From Albifimbria verrucaria (Eukaryota; Ascomycota; Sordariomycetes; Hypocreales; Stachybotryaceae), in the NCBI GenBank assembly GCA_020081605.1, contig JAHREC010000016.1, forward strand, positions 806,001 through 870,000: a stretch of DNA of 64,000 nucleotides, read 5' to 3'. Both the position numbers and the translations under genes were made by a program. Positions 1 through 11,295 of the stretch are shown in pieces. Position 1 is the stretch's first letter, and each line of letters begins with the position of its first letter. A model generated the notes under the pieces. It made no database searches, had not been told where the DNA came from, and worked only from the letters and a program-made list of their open reading frames with translations.

Positions 1-1094
1 CAAACAAACATCTTGGGTCTTGTCCAAGTATTATTAGACAAAATTTAGATAAATAATAGCAGATAAATACGAAAATGTGCGATAAAGATGACACCTTTAA
101 TAGGATCATGTTAATACGTGAATAGAAAAAAATTCGCATATCCATCGCTTCGCAGGTCTCCGTAGTGTGTGAGTGAGCTCTGGTGCTTACACAACAGCGG
201 AGCCTCCGCACTCTAGACCTAGGGGTGTTCACCGCAGCGGCCGGGTTATTAGGTCAATGCTTTCAGAGTCAGACATTTCAGCGAGTGAAGAAAATACATG
301 TGGGTGGCCTGCGCTGTATTGTGTCAGCTACCTCCTAAACCATGGCCGCTGAACCTTCTCCTATCCCGCTAACAAGAGGCGACATTGGAGCTGGTATGCC
401 GGTTGTATCTTCTCCTTCGTCACTTCTACAGAGCTTCTAGTAAATACAAGGGCCTCCGGCTCGTGTGCGCCACGACGGCAAGTTCTGCTCCATCACGCGG
501 CAGTGGAGAGAAGTCCGTAGATTTGCCATCCAGCTACTGTAGGACCATTGACACCGACGCCGTTCTCCAAATATCGGCAATACGGCACAAGCTAGTCGCA
601 TCCACCACGATTCCATTAACCATACAGACCTGCTGTTTCGGCCCCACCATCCATCAAGTCCCTGCCAAGCCCCGCTCAATTGCACTCCCGACCTGGGACA
701 TGGGGGTTCACCCGACGGAAACTTTTCGTTATGGTTATCAGAAACCGGCCAGGGCCCAGGTCATGAGGAGAAGGGCCTACCGTGCCATGCTAGCATTCGG
801 TCCGTGTCCTCGAGCAAGTGCGGGGTGAGGCAGCGCGGAGAAGATAAAACCCTCAAAGGAAACAATAAAGTCTGCTTGATGCCTGCGGGGAAAGCCATGC
901 CATGCCAGGATGCGTGAGACAACAGTACAGTATTGCTGTTGCCTATCCGTGAAACTGTCGTCAATGAACCGCGGAACATCCGTTTTGGGGGCCCAGGTCG
1001 GGGATTTGCGGAAGAGCGCGAGGATGCTGCAACCACTTTGAGTCTTGTAATAGCCATCCATCCCTTGCATGTTCACGGTTCATCCGGAGGCGTG
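1..1094. other. No gene recognised (left edge)
   Basis: Short overlapping reading frames on both strands show no recognisable protein, no consistent intron signals and no low-complexity pattern. The right part is the 3' flank of the DNA phosphatase/kinase gene, which ends on the minus strand at 1095. Confidence 0.5.
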
Positions 1095-2493
1095 TCACAC
1101 CCAGTAGCGACCCCATACGTCATAATCTTCCTTTGTGCCTCGAAAGTTGAATTGGACCTCAACCACGTCCTGGAAGCCCTCCCGGAGCTGAGGCTCCTTG
1201 TGTCGTGAAGCAAAGCCGGTAAAGGCCAGCTTGGGGAGCCCTTGCCTGTTCTCTGGGTTGTGAGATGTGTTGTTCGCACGAACGGCGTCGTTGTGTTCGC
1301 AAATGTGGAGCGGCGTCTTGAACCAGACGCATCGCACAGGGACTTTGAACTTTTTCCAAGCTCAATCCACACAGCTCGCGTCTCTGGATCAGCGTTCGTA
1401 TTGTCTGCTCGTAAGTTAGCCATCAACGGACGTCGTCAAAATCGGCGCCAAGCACGGAATACGGACCCACGGCGGCAGACTTCCCGTCTTGGAGAAATTC
1501 CTTGGCAGCCTGAATGCATTTTTCTCGGCTTTTCAGCGTGTCTTGATTGACCCTTTCGTAGCCAAGCGGCTTGAGATATGTCCAGAAAAATGTGCTTTTT
1601 CCTGCACCGGGCGGGCCGCAGAACAAAACAATGTCTTTTTCGTTCTTTTTCTCGAAAACGACGTTTTGCGCTTCACCATCCTCCCCGGCCGAAAATGGGT
1701 ATTTGGCCAGATCAAATTCACGAGCGAACGTCCTGGGCTTCTCGTCCAGGAAAAATTCCTCGGGCGTCTTGTAATCGATTCCAACATTGTGCGCGAAGTT
1801 CCGGTCGGAACAGCTAAAGTCTTTCGAAACCGCTTTGGCACCATTCGTGCCTTTGGTCAAACCAGCTGTCCTTCCTCCCGCATCGCCGACAAAGAAACTA
1901 CCGGCCAGGTCAATTTCGTCTGTCAGCCCGTAGTCTTTGCAAAGTTCTTCCCACATGCCCGTTCTGGGTTTTCTGTAGATGTCCTTCTCTGTAGCCGCAT
2001 AAAGTGTGACCGGTAGGTCTAGAGAACTCAACACGGCGCTGCATTTCTGCTTGAAATCGCTGATGCGTTTCTGTGCAGCTGCCTTTGGCCCCTTGTAGTT
2101 CGCATCGAAGTGCAAGGTCAGACCGGCCTGATTTGACAGAATAATGACTTGGTAGCCCTCCTCTTGGTAGAGCTGACGGAGGCGTCCAGGCACCAGCGGA
2201 TTCCACCATTGCCAATCGGTCGCACTGCCTGCATGCTTCTTTCCAGATGATGTTGTGATCAAAGTCGAGTCAAGGTCAAATGCAGCTACTTTTTGTCGCT
2301 TGATAGGCTTGTCGGTGGATTTATCCTCGGTCGCTTCCGGTTCATATCGACCGACGAGAAGAGTCGCTGGAGCATCGTCCTTGGAGGCGCGCTCCGACCA
2401 TACTGTCTTGTCCTTGGGCTTCTTGGATGTCGGAGTGAAGAAACTAGCAATGGCGTTGCCTGCAGAACTCGTTAGCACTTTTCGTGACGGCAT
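1095..2493 (-). CDS. Bifunctional polynucleotide 3'-phosphatase/5'-kinase (DNA end repair)
   Basis: Family role: removes 3'-phosphates from, and phosphorylates 5'-hydroxyls of, broken DNA ends in nuclear strand-break repair. Seen: a basic, low-complexity N-terminus ending in a PIKRQK stretch that could be an NLS, then an HAD phosphatase domain with the DLDST motif (D73, D75), then a P-loop kinase domain with GPPGAGKST at about residues 293-301. The minus-strand reading ends apparently at 1423, but a 62-nt intron (1405-1466, donor GTCCGT, branch GCTAAC) joins it to a downstream exon with the conserved kinase C-terminus (VWFKTPL, ending GRYWV). Inside that exon the frame changes once at the five-T run 1351-1355 (minus-strand AAAAA); one extra base restores the family sequence and gives 445 aa, a normal length. 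No FHA domain is visible, as expected for fungal forms. It is divergent from MED18. Confidence 0.9.
1405..1466 (-). other. Intron of the phosphatase/kinase gene
   Basis: Begins GTCCGT, has branch-like GCTAAC and ends GAGCAG. Removing it joins the family-conserved residues on both sides (GKSAAV to DNTNADPETR). Confidence 0.8.
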
Positions 2494-2980
2494 GCGGAAT
2501 CAAGCTCCCTCACTTGTGGTGTTGCTCTGGATCTTTCGCTTGGTTGGCGGGGGCGAGATGGATGCGTTGGAAGCCCTCCGCTTGTTAGCACTGTCCTTAA
2601 CAGTCATGACGAACCAAGACGTCCTTCTTGGGGAATCTGCGTGGCTGCGTGTCAAGACGTGGTGCCAACAATGTGGAGATGGCCTCTGTCCTGAAATGCA
2701 CTGACGCGTAAAGTGGTTTTGACGCGGGGTCACGTGCCAAGCAATTAAGGTACAAGCAGGCCTCATCACAATGGATAACGTTCAACATGCACCAAGCAAG
2801 TCGAAACGGGCATTTCTCAACCTACGGTCTGGACGTAAAGATCGTGACACTCGTCGCTCAGGAGGCTAGGAAAGGAGATCAAGCGACCGAGAAGTTGCCG
2901 AAGAAGCTCCGGCGCAGACACAGAAGCCGCAGGGTAGAGTGTTGAGGGTTGAGGCATTCACCACTCTCAGTCTCGCCGTC
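2494..2980. promoter_or_regulatory. Shared divergent promoter of the DNA-repair gene and MED18
   Basis: The 487 bp between the two divergent start codons must carry both promoters. No clear TATA box was seen; small overlapping frames here are not convincing proteins. Confidence 0.5.
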
Positions 2981-3872
2981 ATGTACGAGCTATTCCTCAC
3001 AGCGCTGGTGGAGGACAGCGACTTTGGTGCAGCATGCGCCGTTCTCTCTGGACTCTGCGGTATGCCGCCATGGGAGACACGCCATCGTGTGCTCTACTTC
3101 CAGGGCCCCCAAGGCCCTCGGGTATATCCAACCAATCCTCCTTTGAGAAGCCGATACGCAAGGAGGCCGCCATTCTATGGAAGGAGCTTCACCAAAACCT
3201 GACGAGGCAGTCTTTTATCATGCAAGCGCGCTACGAAATCCTCAAGGACAGGGATATGGGGCCCGGAGCAGCCCCATGGACCTCGACTCGACAATGGGCA
3301 TACTGAGATGGACCGACTTTCCTGATCCGCCACATGGCCGGCCAATGCTCACTCAGCGCAAGAAAGTCGAGCTCTGGGACCAGAAGAAACTGCCGTCAAT
3401 CATGCGGGACAATCTCTGCCAGTACGTCATCCCCATCCTGTCTAGTTGCCCACTTATTAATTACTGTTACAGGTTCAAGACTGAGACTGTAGAGGAAATG
3501 TACCGCTTTTTCCGTGACGAAGTCGAGTTCTGCCTCACTCGGCATTACTTTCTCAAGCCAATCGGGGAGCATACGGCCCTCGAACGACAAAGCCAGCCAG
3601 CCTCGCTATTGAGCACCCTACCTGCTTGGAATGAGCTTACTGCGGTAGATGTGCAAAACAGATGGGTTCTGCAAGTCAAGGCACACGTTGTCCAGGATAA
3701 CCAGCCTGACGAGATTCGTAAGGTGCAAGACCACCTGCTCGCCATTCGCAATGAGCTTGATGGTGTCTTCAACTTTAGGTCCATCGATCGTAAGGTCCAC
3801 GACACGCGGGTGGCTCAGCAGCCTCAAGGAATTCAGGCTTTGCCTCAGAGAGTGACTGTGGGTACAGTCTAA
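2981..3872 (+). CDS. MED18: Mediator complex subunit 18 (Med18/Srb5)
   Basis: Med18 belongs to the head module of Mediator, the nuclear co-activator linking transcription factors to RNA polymerase II. The start is chosen at MYELFLTALVEDSDF, the family N-terminus; an in-frame upstream ATG at 2939 adds unrelated residues. Recognisable blocks follow: MPPWE, LWKELHQNL, RQSFIMQARY, ILRWTDFPDPP, LTQRKKVE, RWVLQVKAHVVQDN and KVHDTRVAQQ near the C-terminus. A 51-nt intron (3422-3472, GTACGT to TTACAG) is a multiple of three, so the frame reads through it. Two frame changes lie in C runs, 3106-3110 and 3272-3275; one extra C in each gives a continuous 280-aa protein of normal length. Inactivation of such a conserved subunit by two independent hits is unlikely, so sequencing error is preferred. 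Confidence 0.9.
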
Positions 3873-4191
3873 GAAACGAAATTGTTGACGCATTACGCAT
3901 TTTCTCTAAATCCAACGCAAGTGATACGCCTCTTCGTTTCATCATAGACTCTCTGCCATAGGCGGAAGCCTCTCAAACTCGGCGCTCACAAGACTTAGAA
4001 CTCGCTCTAGGAGACTCGCGAGTCTGCACTTCTTTCATTTACCACTCTTCAGAGATACCCAGATTATTTGGAATGGTATAACTTGAACAATTGATCTAAT
4101 TCTATATTTGCTTCGTCATTTACAGTCGTAAGTGTGAACGCTTTCTGTCTTTTCTACCAGCCTATCTCTCCGTACATTTCCTTTCCCGCCA
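3873..4191. other. Convergent 3' intergenic region
   Basis: About 320 bp between the convergent ends of MED18 and the Egh16-like gene. It is AT-rich near 4060-4120 and presumably holds both polyadenylation regions; no gene is seen. Confidence 0.5.
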
Positions 4192-5530
4192 TTACTCGTA
4201 GGCGACGTCGTTCTCGTCAACGATACGCTTAGCCCACTTCAGGCTACCAATGCTCAAAGAACGCTTGGCGTTGTTGTTGCCGTTGTTGCCATTGTTGCCG
4301 TTCCTGTTGGCGTTGCCACGGCCGTTGCCGTTTCCGTTTCCGTTTCCATTGCCCTGGTTGCGACCGTTGCCGCGGCCGTTTCCGTTTCCGTTTCCGTTAC
4401 CGTTGCCGTTACCATTTCCGTTGCCGTTTCCGTTTCCGTTGCCAGCAGCGGGATCGGCAGTAGAGGCGGCGGGGCTGCTCCAACATTAGAAGGGGTGATG
4501 GCAGAGGTGATGATGCTGGGGCTGCAGACGCACCGACGGAAGAAGCAGCGCCAAGAACAACGGTGGGCGTCTCAGTAGGGAACTGGGCGCTGACAACGGT
4601 GTTGCTTAGGATGCCCTCGAGCGCCTTGCGGGCCTGGTCAGCCTCGGGAGTGCCATCAACCTGGTTGGCAGCGACAGCGACAGCCAAGTCCTTCTTGTTC
4701 TGGTCAACCTGGTTCAGCACACCCTGCAGAGTCTGGGCAGTGCTGATGGTGCTGGCAGAGTTCTGGTTAGGGTGGCGCCCTTCTGCTGGACAGCGAAGCA
4801 GCCACCAAAGGGACCAGCCAGAGCGTTGTTGCGGCAGCGAACAGTGCAAATGTCACCAGTGGAGCCTAGAACATATTAGTAGAAGCATTAGTATAGGGGT
4901 TGTTGTTGCTCACCTCCAATGCACTTGAGCTGATCGGGCATCTTGACCTTGATGTCAAAGGCCTGGGTCTTGGCCTGCGAGAAACCGTTGGTGCCGGGAA
5001 CGTTGTTGGTAACAGTCAGGTTCTAGTACGATTAGCAACGAGTCGAAGTAGATGATTCTGGCCAAAGCTTACCTGGAAACCGATACCAGTGTTGCTGGTC
5101 TCGTCAAGATCGCAGACGTAAGGACCAGCGCCGTCGGCGTTGACCTGGTGAATGGTGACGGTGAGCTCAGTGCCGGGCTCGACCTGAGTGACCTGCTTGG
5201 CAGCCAGGGCGTTCTCAGTGTTCTCGCCGACATCGATGTTGCCACCGATCTCGGTACGGCCGCACGAGTTCACGATGTTGGCAGTGATCTCGGCCTCACG
5301 AATAATGGTAGCATCCTGCTGGCAGGGGCTGATAGAAGTACAGTTTCGGGCAATGGCCGGGTCGACTGATGATTATATTAGCGAATGTTTAAAGAAGATC
5401 TGATAGAGCAGCCTTACCTCCGAAGCCAACGCTAGGGAGATCCCTGAAGACCCTGGGCGCCGAGGATGACACCGTGGGCCTGGGCCAAAGCCACGAAGAG
5501 CGAAGAAACAATGATAGTAGAAGAAGCCAT
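4192..5530 (-). CDS. Egh16-like (GEgh16/Gas1/MAS3 family) secreted protein with Asn-Gly-rich tail
   Basis: Family: secreted proteins of filamentous fungi, several expressed in infection structures; biochemical role unknown. Seen: signal peptide (MASSTIIVSSLFVALAQA), then HGVILGAQG, SVGFG, DPAIARNC, CQQDATIIR, NSCGRTEIGG, GFSQAKTQ and FGGCF, characteristic of the family. Three introns: 5366-5417, 5023-5072 and 4866-4913. The C-terminus (4213-4450) is a run of Asn-Gly and Arg-Gly units followed by a conserved-looking basic end, stop at 4192. Frame changes occur near 5443 (one extra or two missing bases), at GGG 4770-4772 and at two GGGG runs (4518-4521 and 4471-4474). Resolved, the protein is about 396 aa. 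Only the reading frame giving Asn-Gly repeats keeps a sensible C-terminus. The function is not known; attachment or host-surface contact is inference. Confidence 0.85.
4250..4450 (-). repeat. Hexanucleotide-based repeat encoding the Asn-Gly tail
   Basis: On the minus strand, repeated GGNAAY units (GGAAAC, GGCAAC, GGTAAC) with interspersed GGCCGC/CGC encode alternating Gly and Asn. Lengths that are multiples of six or three would leave the protein in frame. Confidence 0.8.
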
Positions 5531-7810
5531 TGTTATCAATGAGTTAAAAAATAAGATAAAAGAGGGGGTTCAAGGCTTGTGAATAGGTCTTTGAGGTTGA
5601 AGAGAAGGAAGAATGATCACCGGGACCTTAGAGAATGTAGAGGACCAGCCTTGGGAAAGGAATGTAGCGAAGAAGTTGCTTGTGTGTGAGGATGAGAGGG
5701 AGAGTAACATGTCAAGAGCGGCATCGTCGTGTCTGGTTATATACGACGGGAATCAGATGGTTCTGCAGGAACTTTGTTCAGATGCGCCCATTGCTGCAAC
5801 AGAAGCTGTCTCATCACAGTGGTCTGTACGGTGGGCTGGCGTCTCAAGGAGTTGTCAGTGAGGAGTTCGGCATATTTTTCTCGGGCAGATATGGGGCGAA
5901 CCAGGACCAGAGAGGCTCAAAGGCCCCTCCAAAGGCCTTGAAGGGACGGCGTTTGGGTAAGTGCTGTTTTTGGGACCGGGGGCACTCGTGGTTAGAAAGA
6001 ACAGACGATGTCTCGGATTGGAGGGTCGTGGGCGAAGACTCGATCAGGGCAGAGTCGAGAAGGCGGGGCCAGACGTTTCAACGAGCAGTCATGGGTTGAT
6101 GCTGTACGTGGGAGGGCCGAGCAGCGCATAGCATGGTTGCCCGTTGCGTCAGGGAGAGTAAACGTCCAAGTACGTGCAGCCTGCTGGTTGCTTCAGTTGC
6201 TGTCGATCGCCAAAACGAATGTCCCGATCCTTGCGCAGATTGGTAGCGATAGACAAGGAGCACGACTACAACTCTCAACAGTACAGCCCTGTGAGGGAGA
6301 ATGTTTCGGCGGCTGAATTACACGCCAAACCCGTGGACTTCTTCGTTCCATTTGGGCTTCCACGAAATGTCACCATCGTCTGAAGCAATCCGGTCAGAAT
6401 TAGAGTATCTCGTCTGCACAGGGGCGGCGGTTAACTGGATCAGATGACGCTGTAGGCACATCGTCGTAAATCTCGACACAGACAGAGAATGTTTCACAGC
6501 CCATAAATCGAGCGTTGCGAGAGGCCCAAAACGGCACCCTCGTACTGGGTCGCATTGGAAACCTCATCGTGGCCGTTTCGACCATGTGGGCCGTGGGACC
6601 ACCGCGCACCCACTATCCTCCCCAGCCACGGCACTTTTACCCGTGCCATCACAGCGAGCATAGGGGAGATTCTTGGCTCGTTTGTAGTTCGTTTCATGGC
6701 TTTAACACGGACAAAAGGCAGCAGGCGTCTTCCAGAAGGCTACGTCGTCTACCCTATGGGACGTACGCTGGCATCGCCGTGATTGGCCGTCGGGTACGAG
6801 CCTTGCAACGCTCGATGTCTCGTTTAAGCTTGAATGACGCGAATCGAGGGTAAGGTAATTTTCACAAACTTTCAATCTATCTTGGAGCTTAGCAGGTTGT
6901 GAGATATGTGCAATTCGTGGACAACAATGGTATTATTATGTAGACGCAGGTTTGCTATGGGCTCTTTGTTTCTATCACGTGTGCGCCAGGACCCTCTTGG
7001 CAACGAGGTCCAAGTTATCAGAACAATGAAGAATCTGGCTTGGCCATATAAAATCTACTACAACCATTCTCAATTGGCCTTTGACCGTCTGCTACCCTAA
7101 ACCAGCCCTACGCAAACTCTACTACATCGTGGATCAATACAAGCGTGGCAATTCAATGATGGATGTCAAGTCGAACTGCCGCCCCTTCGTCTTAACCTTA
7201 CATTTGGCCCCGTTCTACTAGCTCCAGCCTCAAAATGACAAAAAGAATGCCTCCTGAACATGGTGGGATTGCATAGTCGGACGTCTGCGAATTGGCTTTA
7301 CGGGGGCCAGCGGTAAATGGAGCTGGCGTGATGCCAGGGGTCAAGTGAGCAGATGCGGGTTCTGGATAGAGTGGCTCTTCACAATCTCTCCACTCCGCTA
7401 GTCAGTCGCAACGGCTGCTCGTCGAGGCGCGAGTCGTCGGAATGTGGGGAGTGTCTGCTCAACATGTGCCCACAAGCCGAATCGAAGACGCTGCTTGTTT
7501 CATAGTGTCTCGCAGTAGGTCCACACAGCCTTGGTGAGTCGCGGCCTGGCAACGATATTGACCTTCTATTATTAACCTAGCAAATGCCATTCTTTTCATT
7601 CCACGTGCGGGCGTCGTTGTCGCATGAGCACTAATCAGTCGTTGCCATGTCCTGACTGGGTTATCGTTCGCTGCCACCGCTGCTTCTCGATTGACCATGC
7701 TGCAGAGACCAATAAGCACTGCTGTATGATCCAAGATCGGATCAACCACGAGCTGCATTCGTTGTTCCGCACTAGCCTATGGGTCGTTCATCTGTCAAAG
7801 TATCAAAAAG
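5531..7810. other. Long intergenic region, no gene recognised
   Basis: Contains the Egh16-like promoter at its left end. Between about 5.8 and 7.8 kb there are only short overlapping frames on both strands without conserved motifs or plausible splice structure. Confidence 0.5.
5737..5743 (-). promoter_or_regulatory. TATA box of the Egh16-like gene
   Basis: TATATAA on the minus strand, about 207 bp upstream of the ATG at 5530, implying a 5' leader of roughly 170 nt. Assigned by position and sequence only. Confidence 0.5.
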
Positions 7811-8633
7811 CTAAGCCTTCTTCCACGCTTGGTCTGCGTCTAGACCAAAACTGTTAGCAGCTTCACAACATCGCCGATGAACAATTGAAAATCTGCTTAC
7901 CTGGGTGAATAGATGGCTCCTCGATGTGCTGCCGCACTTCCTTCTTCCTCCGGTAGTCCGAGCCGAATTTCTTGTCCCTCTCACCAACGTGCTTGTCGAA
8001 ATCGAACTGTCCATCTGCAGTGAAACTCGTCATCAACTGCGGCTCTCCCAGCGGCAGCTTGTGGCCCTTGTCCGTTTGCCAGAGGTGGAAGACCTTGCCA
8101 TACAAGTGGACGACCTGCTCCATCTCCTTATTCTCGGCCACCTCCCATACAGCGTTCGGAACGACGGGGTTGGGCATGATAAGCATGCCTGACTTGACCT
8201 CGTATACGTGCGAGTGCCAGAGCTTGCGCTCCTCCTGCGGAAGCGTCTCGTAGAGCTTGGGCGTGATCATATACTCGACACCAATAAGACGCGCACCGGG
8301 ATCAGGCGAATCGTACAAGAGACATTGACGAACATCGTCATCTAGAATCGGCGTGAGTAGACGCGATAGCGCGTGAAAGGGGTGGAGGGCATACTAAGGT
8401 GAGCGCAGTAGTGGTTCGCCTCGACAAAGCGATCCGTATCGTTCGCATACACGTGGAACGCGTTTAGGTGAGCGCACACATTCTTCAAAGGCGCAAAATC
8501 CTACAGCCCGTTAGCATCCAGTTCATTGTCTCGCATTTGAGCAGCTAACCTGTACTGCTGCAGCTCCTGTGGTGAGCACCCTGTTCTCTGTGGACAAGGG
8601 CTCTCCAGCCGTCTTGTTAACCTCGCAAACCAT
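7811..8633 (-). CDS. DUF1264 / oil-body-associated-like protein
   Basis: Belongs to the DUF1264 family (OBAP-like in plants, also widespread in fungi and bacteria); function unknown. Seen blocks: [76 protein letters not shown]. Introns: 8501-8549, 8342-8394 and 7851-7900, each with good donor and acceptor. The start at 8633 gives a short N-terminus without signal peptide, so the protein is probably cytosolic or lipid-associated. After the last intron the frame needs one extra base in the four-T run (plus-strand AAAA, 7847-7850) to reach the end DADQAWKKA. With that the protein is 223 aa, normal for the family. Confidence 0.85.
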
Positions 8634-10022
8634 GATCGTCTATTTGGGATTCCTGGGATCTTCAAAAGGATTCGAAACTGAAAATACTCGTCTGCATGCC
8701 GCTCCACGAGTTATAGTGTCATGACGGTGGTGACTCTGACATACGTCATAGACAGCTGCTATGGCTGCAATGCCTCCCAATATGCGGGGAATCACACGTA
8801 TTTGTCCCTTTCAACACGGTAGGTTCTTTTCGTGTCGTCGCAACTTGGAGCTGCTTATCTGTTTCGATATGGCAGCATTCTAGATAATGGGGCTCGTGAA
8901 GCTTGGCCCTCGATATTCGGGACTTCCGCGCAACCAAGGTGGCCGGCGTGATTTTGATTGGCTTAGACATTTTGAATACTTCCTTTCCGTAGCGGAATGA
9001 ATAACATTGTCGGAAAGGCTGAATCCTAAAGTATTCATAGATGTTGAGCAGAACGTTTGATGCACGTTTTGAGATTTTTACCACGCAAATACGTCGTAAA
9101 AGGCCAAGTGCTTCAATTCTTGCTGTTGGTTAGCGCCCTTTAAGCTTCACCTTACGACCCGAGCTAGGCCACTGAATGAGCTTAAGAAAGCTCTATTCAG
9201 ATCTAGAGACAGTCGTTCCAGTTAGATGGCGTTGAGTGCGATGGTTGTTAACATAAAATGTGTTAGCACTTTTATTGGGTTCCTGCATAAATACCCCTTA
9301 GATACTCTCATCTGAATATTGGCCAAGTACCGCCTAGAGTTCACTAATATTTGAGGCACCTGAGTTCGATAGTAGACCCTATCAAAGATTCTTGGCCATC
9401 GAAAGTGCTTTTATTTTCGATGAATGTATAACTCGAGCCTCTTAGATAGCACTTGCCTAACGAGGTACTTTTAGTATGGTCAGAAAAGGCTATGATTAAA
9501 GAAAGGAGGAACCAGTTTTAAAGAAACACGCAACTAAGACTATTCAAATTTGCCCCTATAAGATAGGTAAAGCTAACTTTCCTTCTGATACAGGAAACAG
9601 GAATAAAAAATGAAAAATAGAAGAAAAAAACCAAGACGAGAAGTACAGGATATCGAACTTCCTCTTAGTACAGAATCTAGAGTCGAGGTTATTTATACCG
9701 CCCGACGAGCGCCGTGGACTTTTCTCTCATGTTCATCTCGTTTGTCTTTCCTAGAAAATCCCAGAAGCGTTCTGCGACATCCAACGTGATGGCAGAAAAA
9801 GGACCGCTCTCGCCGGTGGAGTGAATTTTGGTGCCGAACTAAGTCTTGATGGCGCCCGAACCGACGATGGCAAGAGTCGATAGTACAAACCCAGCGCCCA
9901 TTGCTTAATGCAAGACTAATCGGAGTTTCCGGGGCAAAAGACTCAATAATAGATGACAGATCCGAAGTCGTACTAGTTGAGGAGCAGCTCGATGTTCCTA
10001 AAGTATCATCTATGAAAAAATC
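8634..10022. other. AT-rich intergenic region
   Basis: A 112-codon minus-strand frame (8746-9084) is open but has no recognised motif and no obvious promoter. The rest is AT-rich, with many stops in all frames. No gene is supported. Confidence 0.45.
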
Positions 10023-10971
10023 TCAGCAAAAGACCACGTATAGATAATCCATCCTATCAAACGAGTGGACCGGAGAGTCGGTGGTGTGTCCGGGGATACC
10101 CCAGTAGTGAGGTGTGCTTGGGCAAATAGCTGTTGGTAACATACTCAGAATCATGTTTGTAGATGATGAGATTGATGGTAAAGGAGCCGGAGGTACAAGA
10201 CTATCGGTTGTGACGTTTGAGGTGAAATCATGGAAACAGTAATGAGAGGCCGGAGGCTCCAAGGAACCACCATGCGAGACAAATGATGGTTGATATTGGG
10301 ATTTTTCGGTCAACACCGGTGCCTCTAATGACTCGACGTGATTAAGTTGAACAAAACTTTCGCCAGGCAATGCTGTCGTCATAATGCCCGAGAAAGGCTG
10401 GCCATAAATTGAATCGAAGTGCACCTGACCGGTTGTCTCCGATTGAATTGCGCTAATGTCCACTGCCTGGAGAGGCAAAGGCCTCTGGTACTGCGCCTAT
10501 TATGTCTTAGTGGGCTGTAACTTCAAAATTCACCTCGGCGATTCAACGTACCGTGCTGAAAATGCTTGGGACAGTCTCTCTTTTATCGAAATCGTGTGGT
10601 TCCGTAATCGTACATCGCCCAGAAACCGTGAGTTCCGCCTCCAGACCTACACCCATCATATCAGGCATCATTAGAACATTCTTATGCATATTCGTAGTGC
10701 CCTTGTATATATTCGGAATTGTCTCGTAAATAGTCGAGGCCGCCTGGCAGATCGTCGGTGTCGTCTCGTAGATCGTCGGTGCCGTCTCGTAGATCGTCGG
10801 TGTCGTCTCGTAGGTCGTCGGTGTCGTCTCGTAGATCGTCGTTGTCGTCTCACACATGTCACGAGGGATATTACTTTTCCCGTATAATTCATCCCTTCTC
10901 ATTGCCATTTGAGGTCTCTCATTTATGTCTTTCAACTCCGTCATATCCCTGTACAGACAGGTGGGGAGCAC
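10023..10971 (-). CDS. Possible two-exon gene of unknown function with heptapeptide repeats
   Basis: Not recognised. Two minus-strand open frames, 10543-10971 (142 codons) and 10023-10478 (151 codons), are separated by a stretch starting GTACGT and ending ATTAG, which could be an intron, although the phases do not match without a one-base change. The upstream frame contains tandem heptapeptides of the type TIYETTP from a 21-bp minisatellite. The downstream frame is Ser/Pro/Thr-rich. No signal peptide or known domain is visible. It may equally be chance open frames around a repeat. Confidence 0.25.
10743..10852 (+). repeat. 21-bp minisatellite, about five copies
   Basis: Unit approximately CGTCTCGTAGATCGTCGGTGT, repeated head to tail with few substitutions (AGATCG/AGGTCG, GGTGT/GGTGC). 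The period is a multiple of three and keeps the minus-strand frame open. Confidence 0.85.
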
Positions 10972-11024
10972 TATCGACCGTAAGGCGAGATGTGATGTCG
11001 TTTCACTTCACTTACTCTGCCATA

Positions 11025-11295
11025 CCAATTCATAGAAGCATTGCTCCTCTCTTGCAGCACGCCCTGTGACGCATACTCTTACTTCTCCTACCACGCCAAT
11101 TCATAGAAGCATAGCTCCTCTCTTGCAGCACGCACTGAGACGCATGCCCCTACTTCTCCCACCACTCCAATTCATAGAAGCATAGCTCCTCTCTTACGAC
11201 AAGCACAAAGGCCGTGCTTTGCCATCGTATCAGTGCATACTCCATCCTTCCACCAGCCAATTCATAGAAGCATGGCTCCTCTCTTGCAGCATGCA
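11025..11295 (+). repeat. Four-copy tandem repeat, 71/71/90-bp spacing
   Basis: A core beginning CCAATTCATAGAAGCAT and continuing GCTCCTCTCTT starts at about 11025, 11096, 11167 and 11257. The intervening part is also similar between the first copies, giving a 71-bp unit. Confidence 0.85.

Noticed and set aside
385..828. 147-codon open frame near the left edge
   Set aside because: No recognisable motif, an overlapping antisense frame of similar quality, and no splice or promoter support.
11025..11295. CRISPR-like array (repeats with spacers)
   Set aside because: Nuclear fungal DNA, only four copies, and the spacers of the first copies are themselves similar, so it is a plain tandem repeat.
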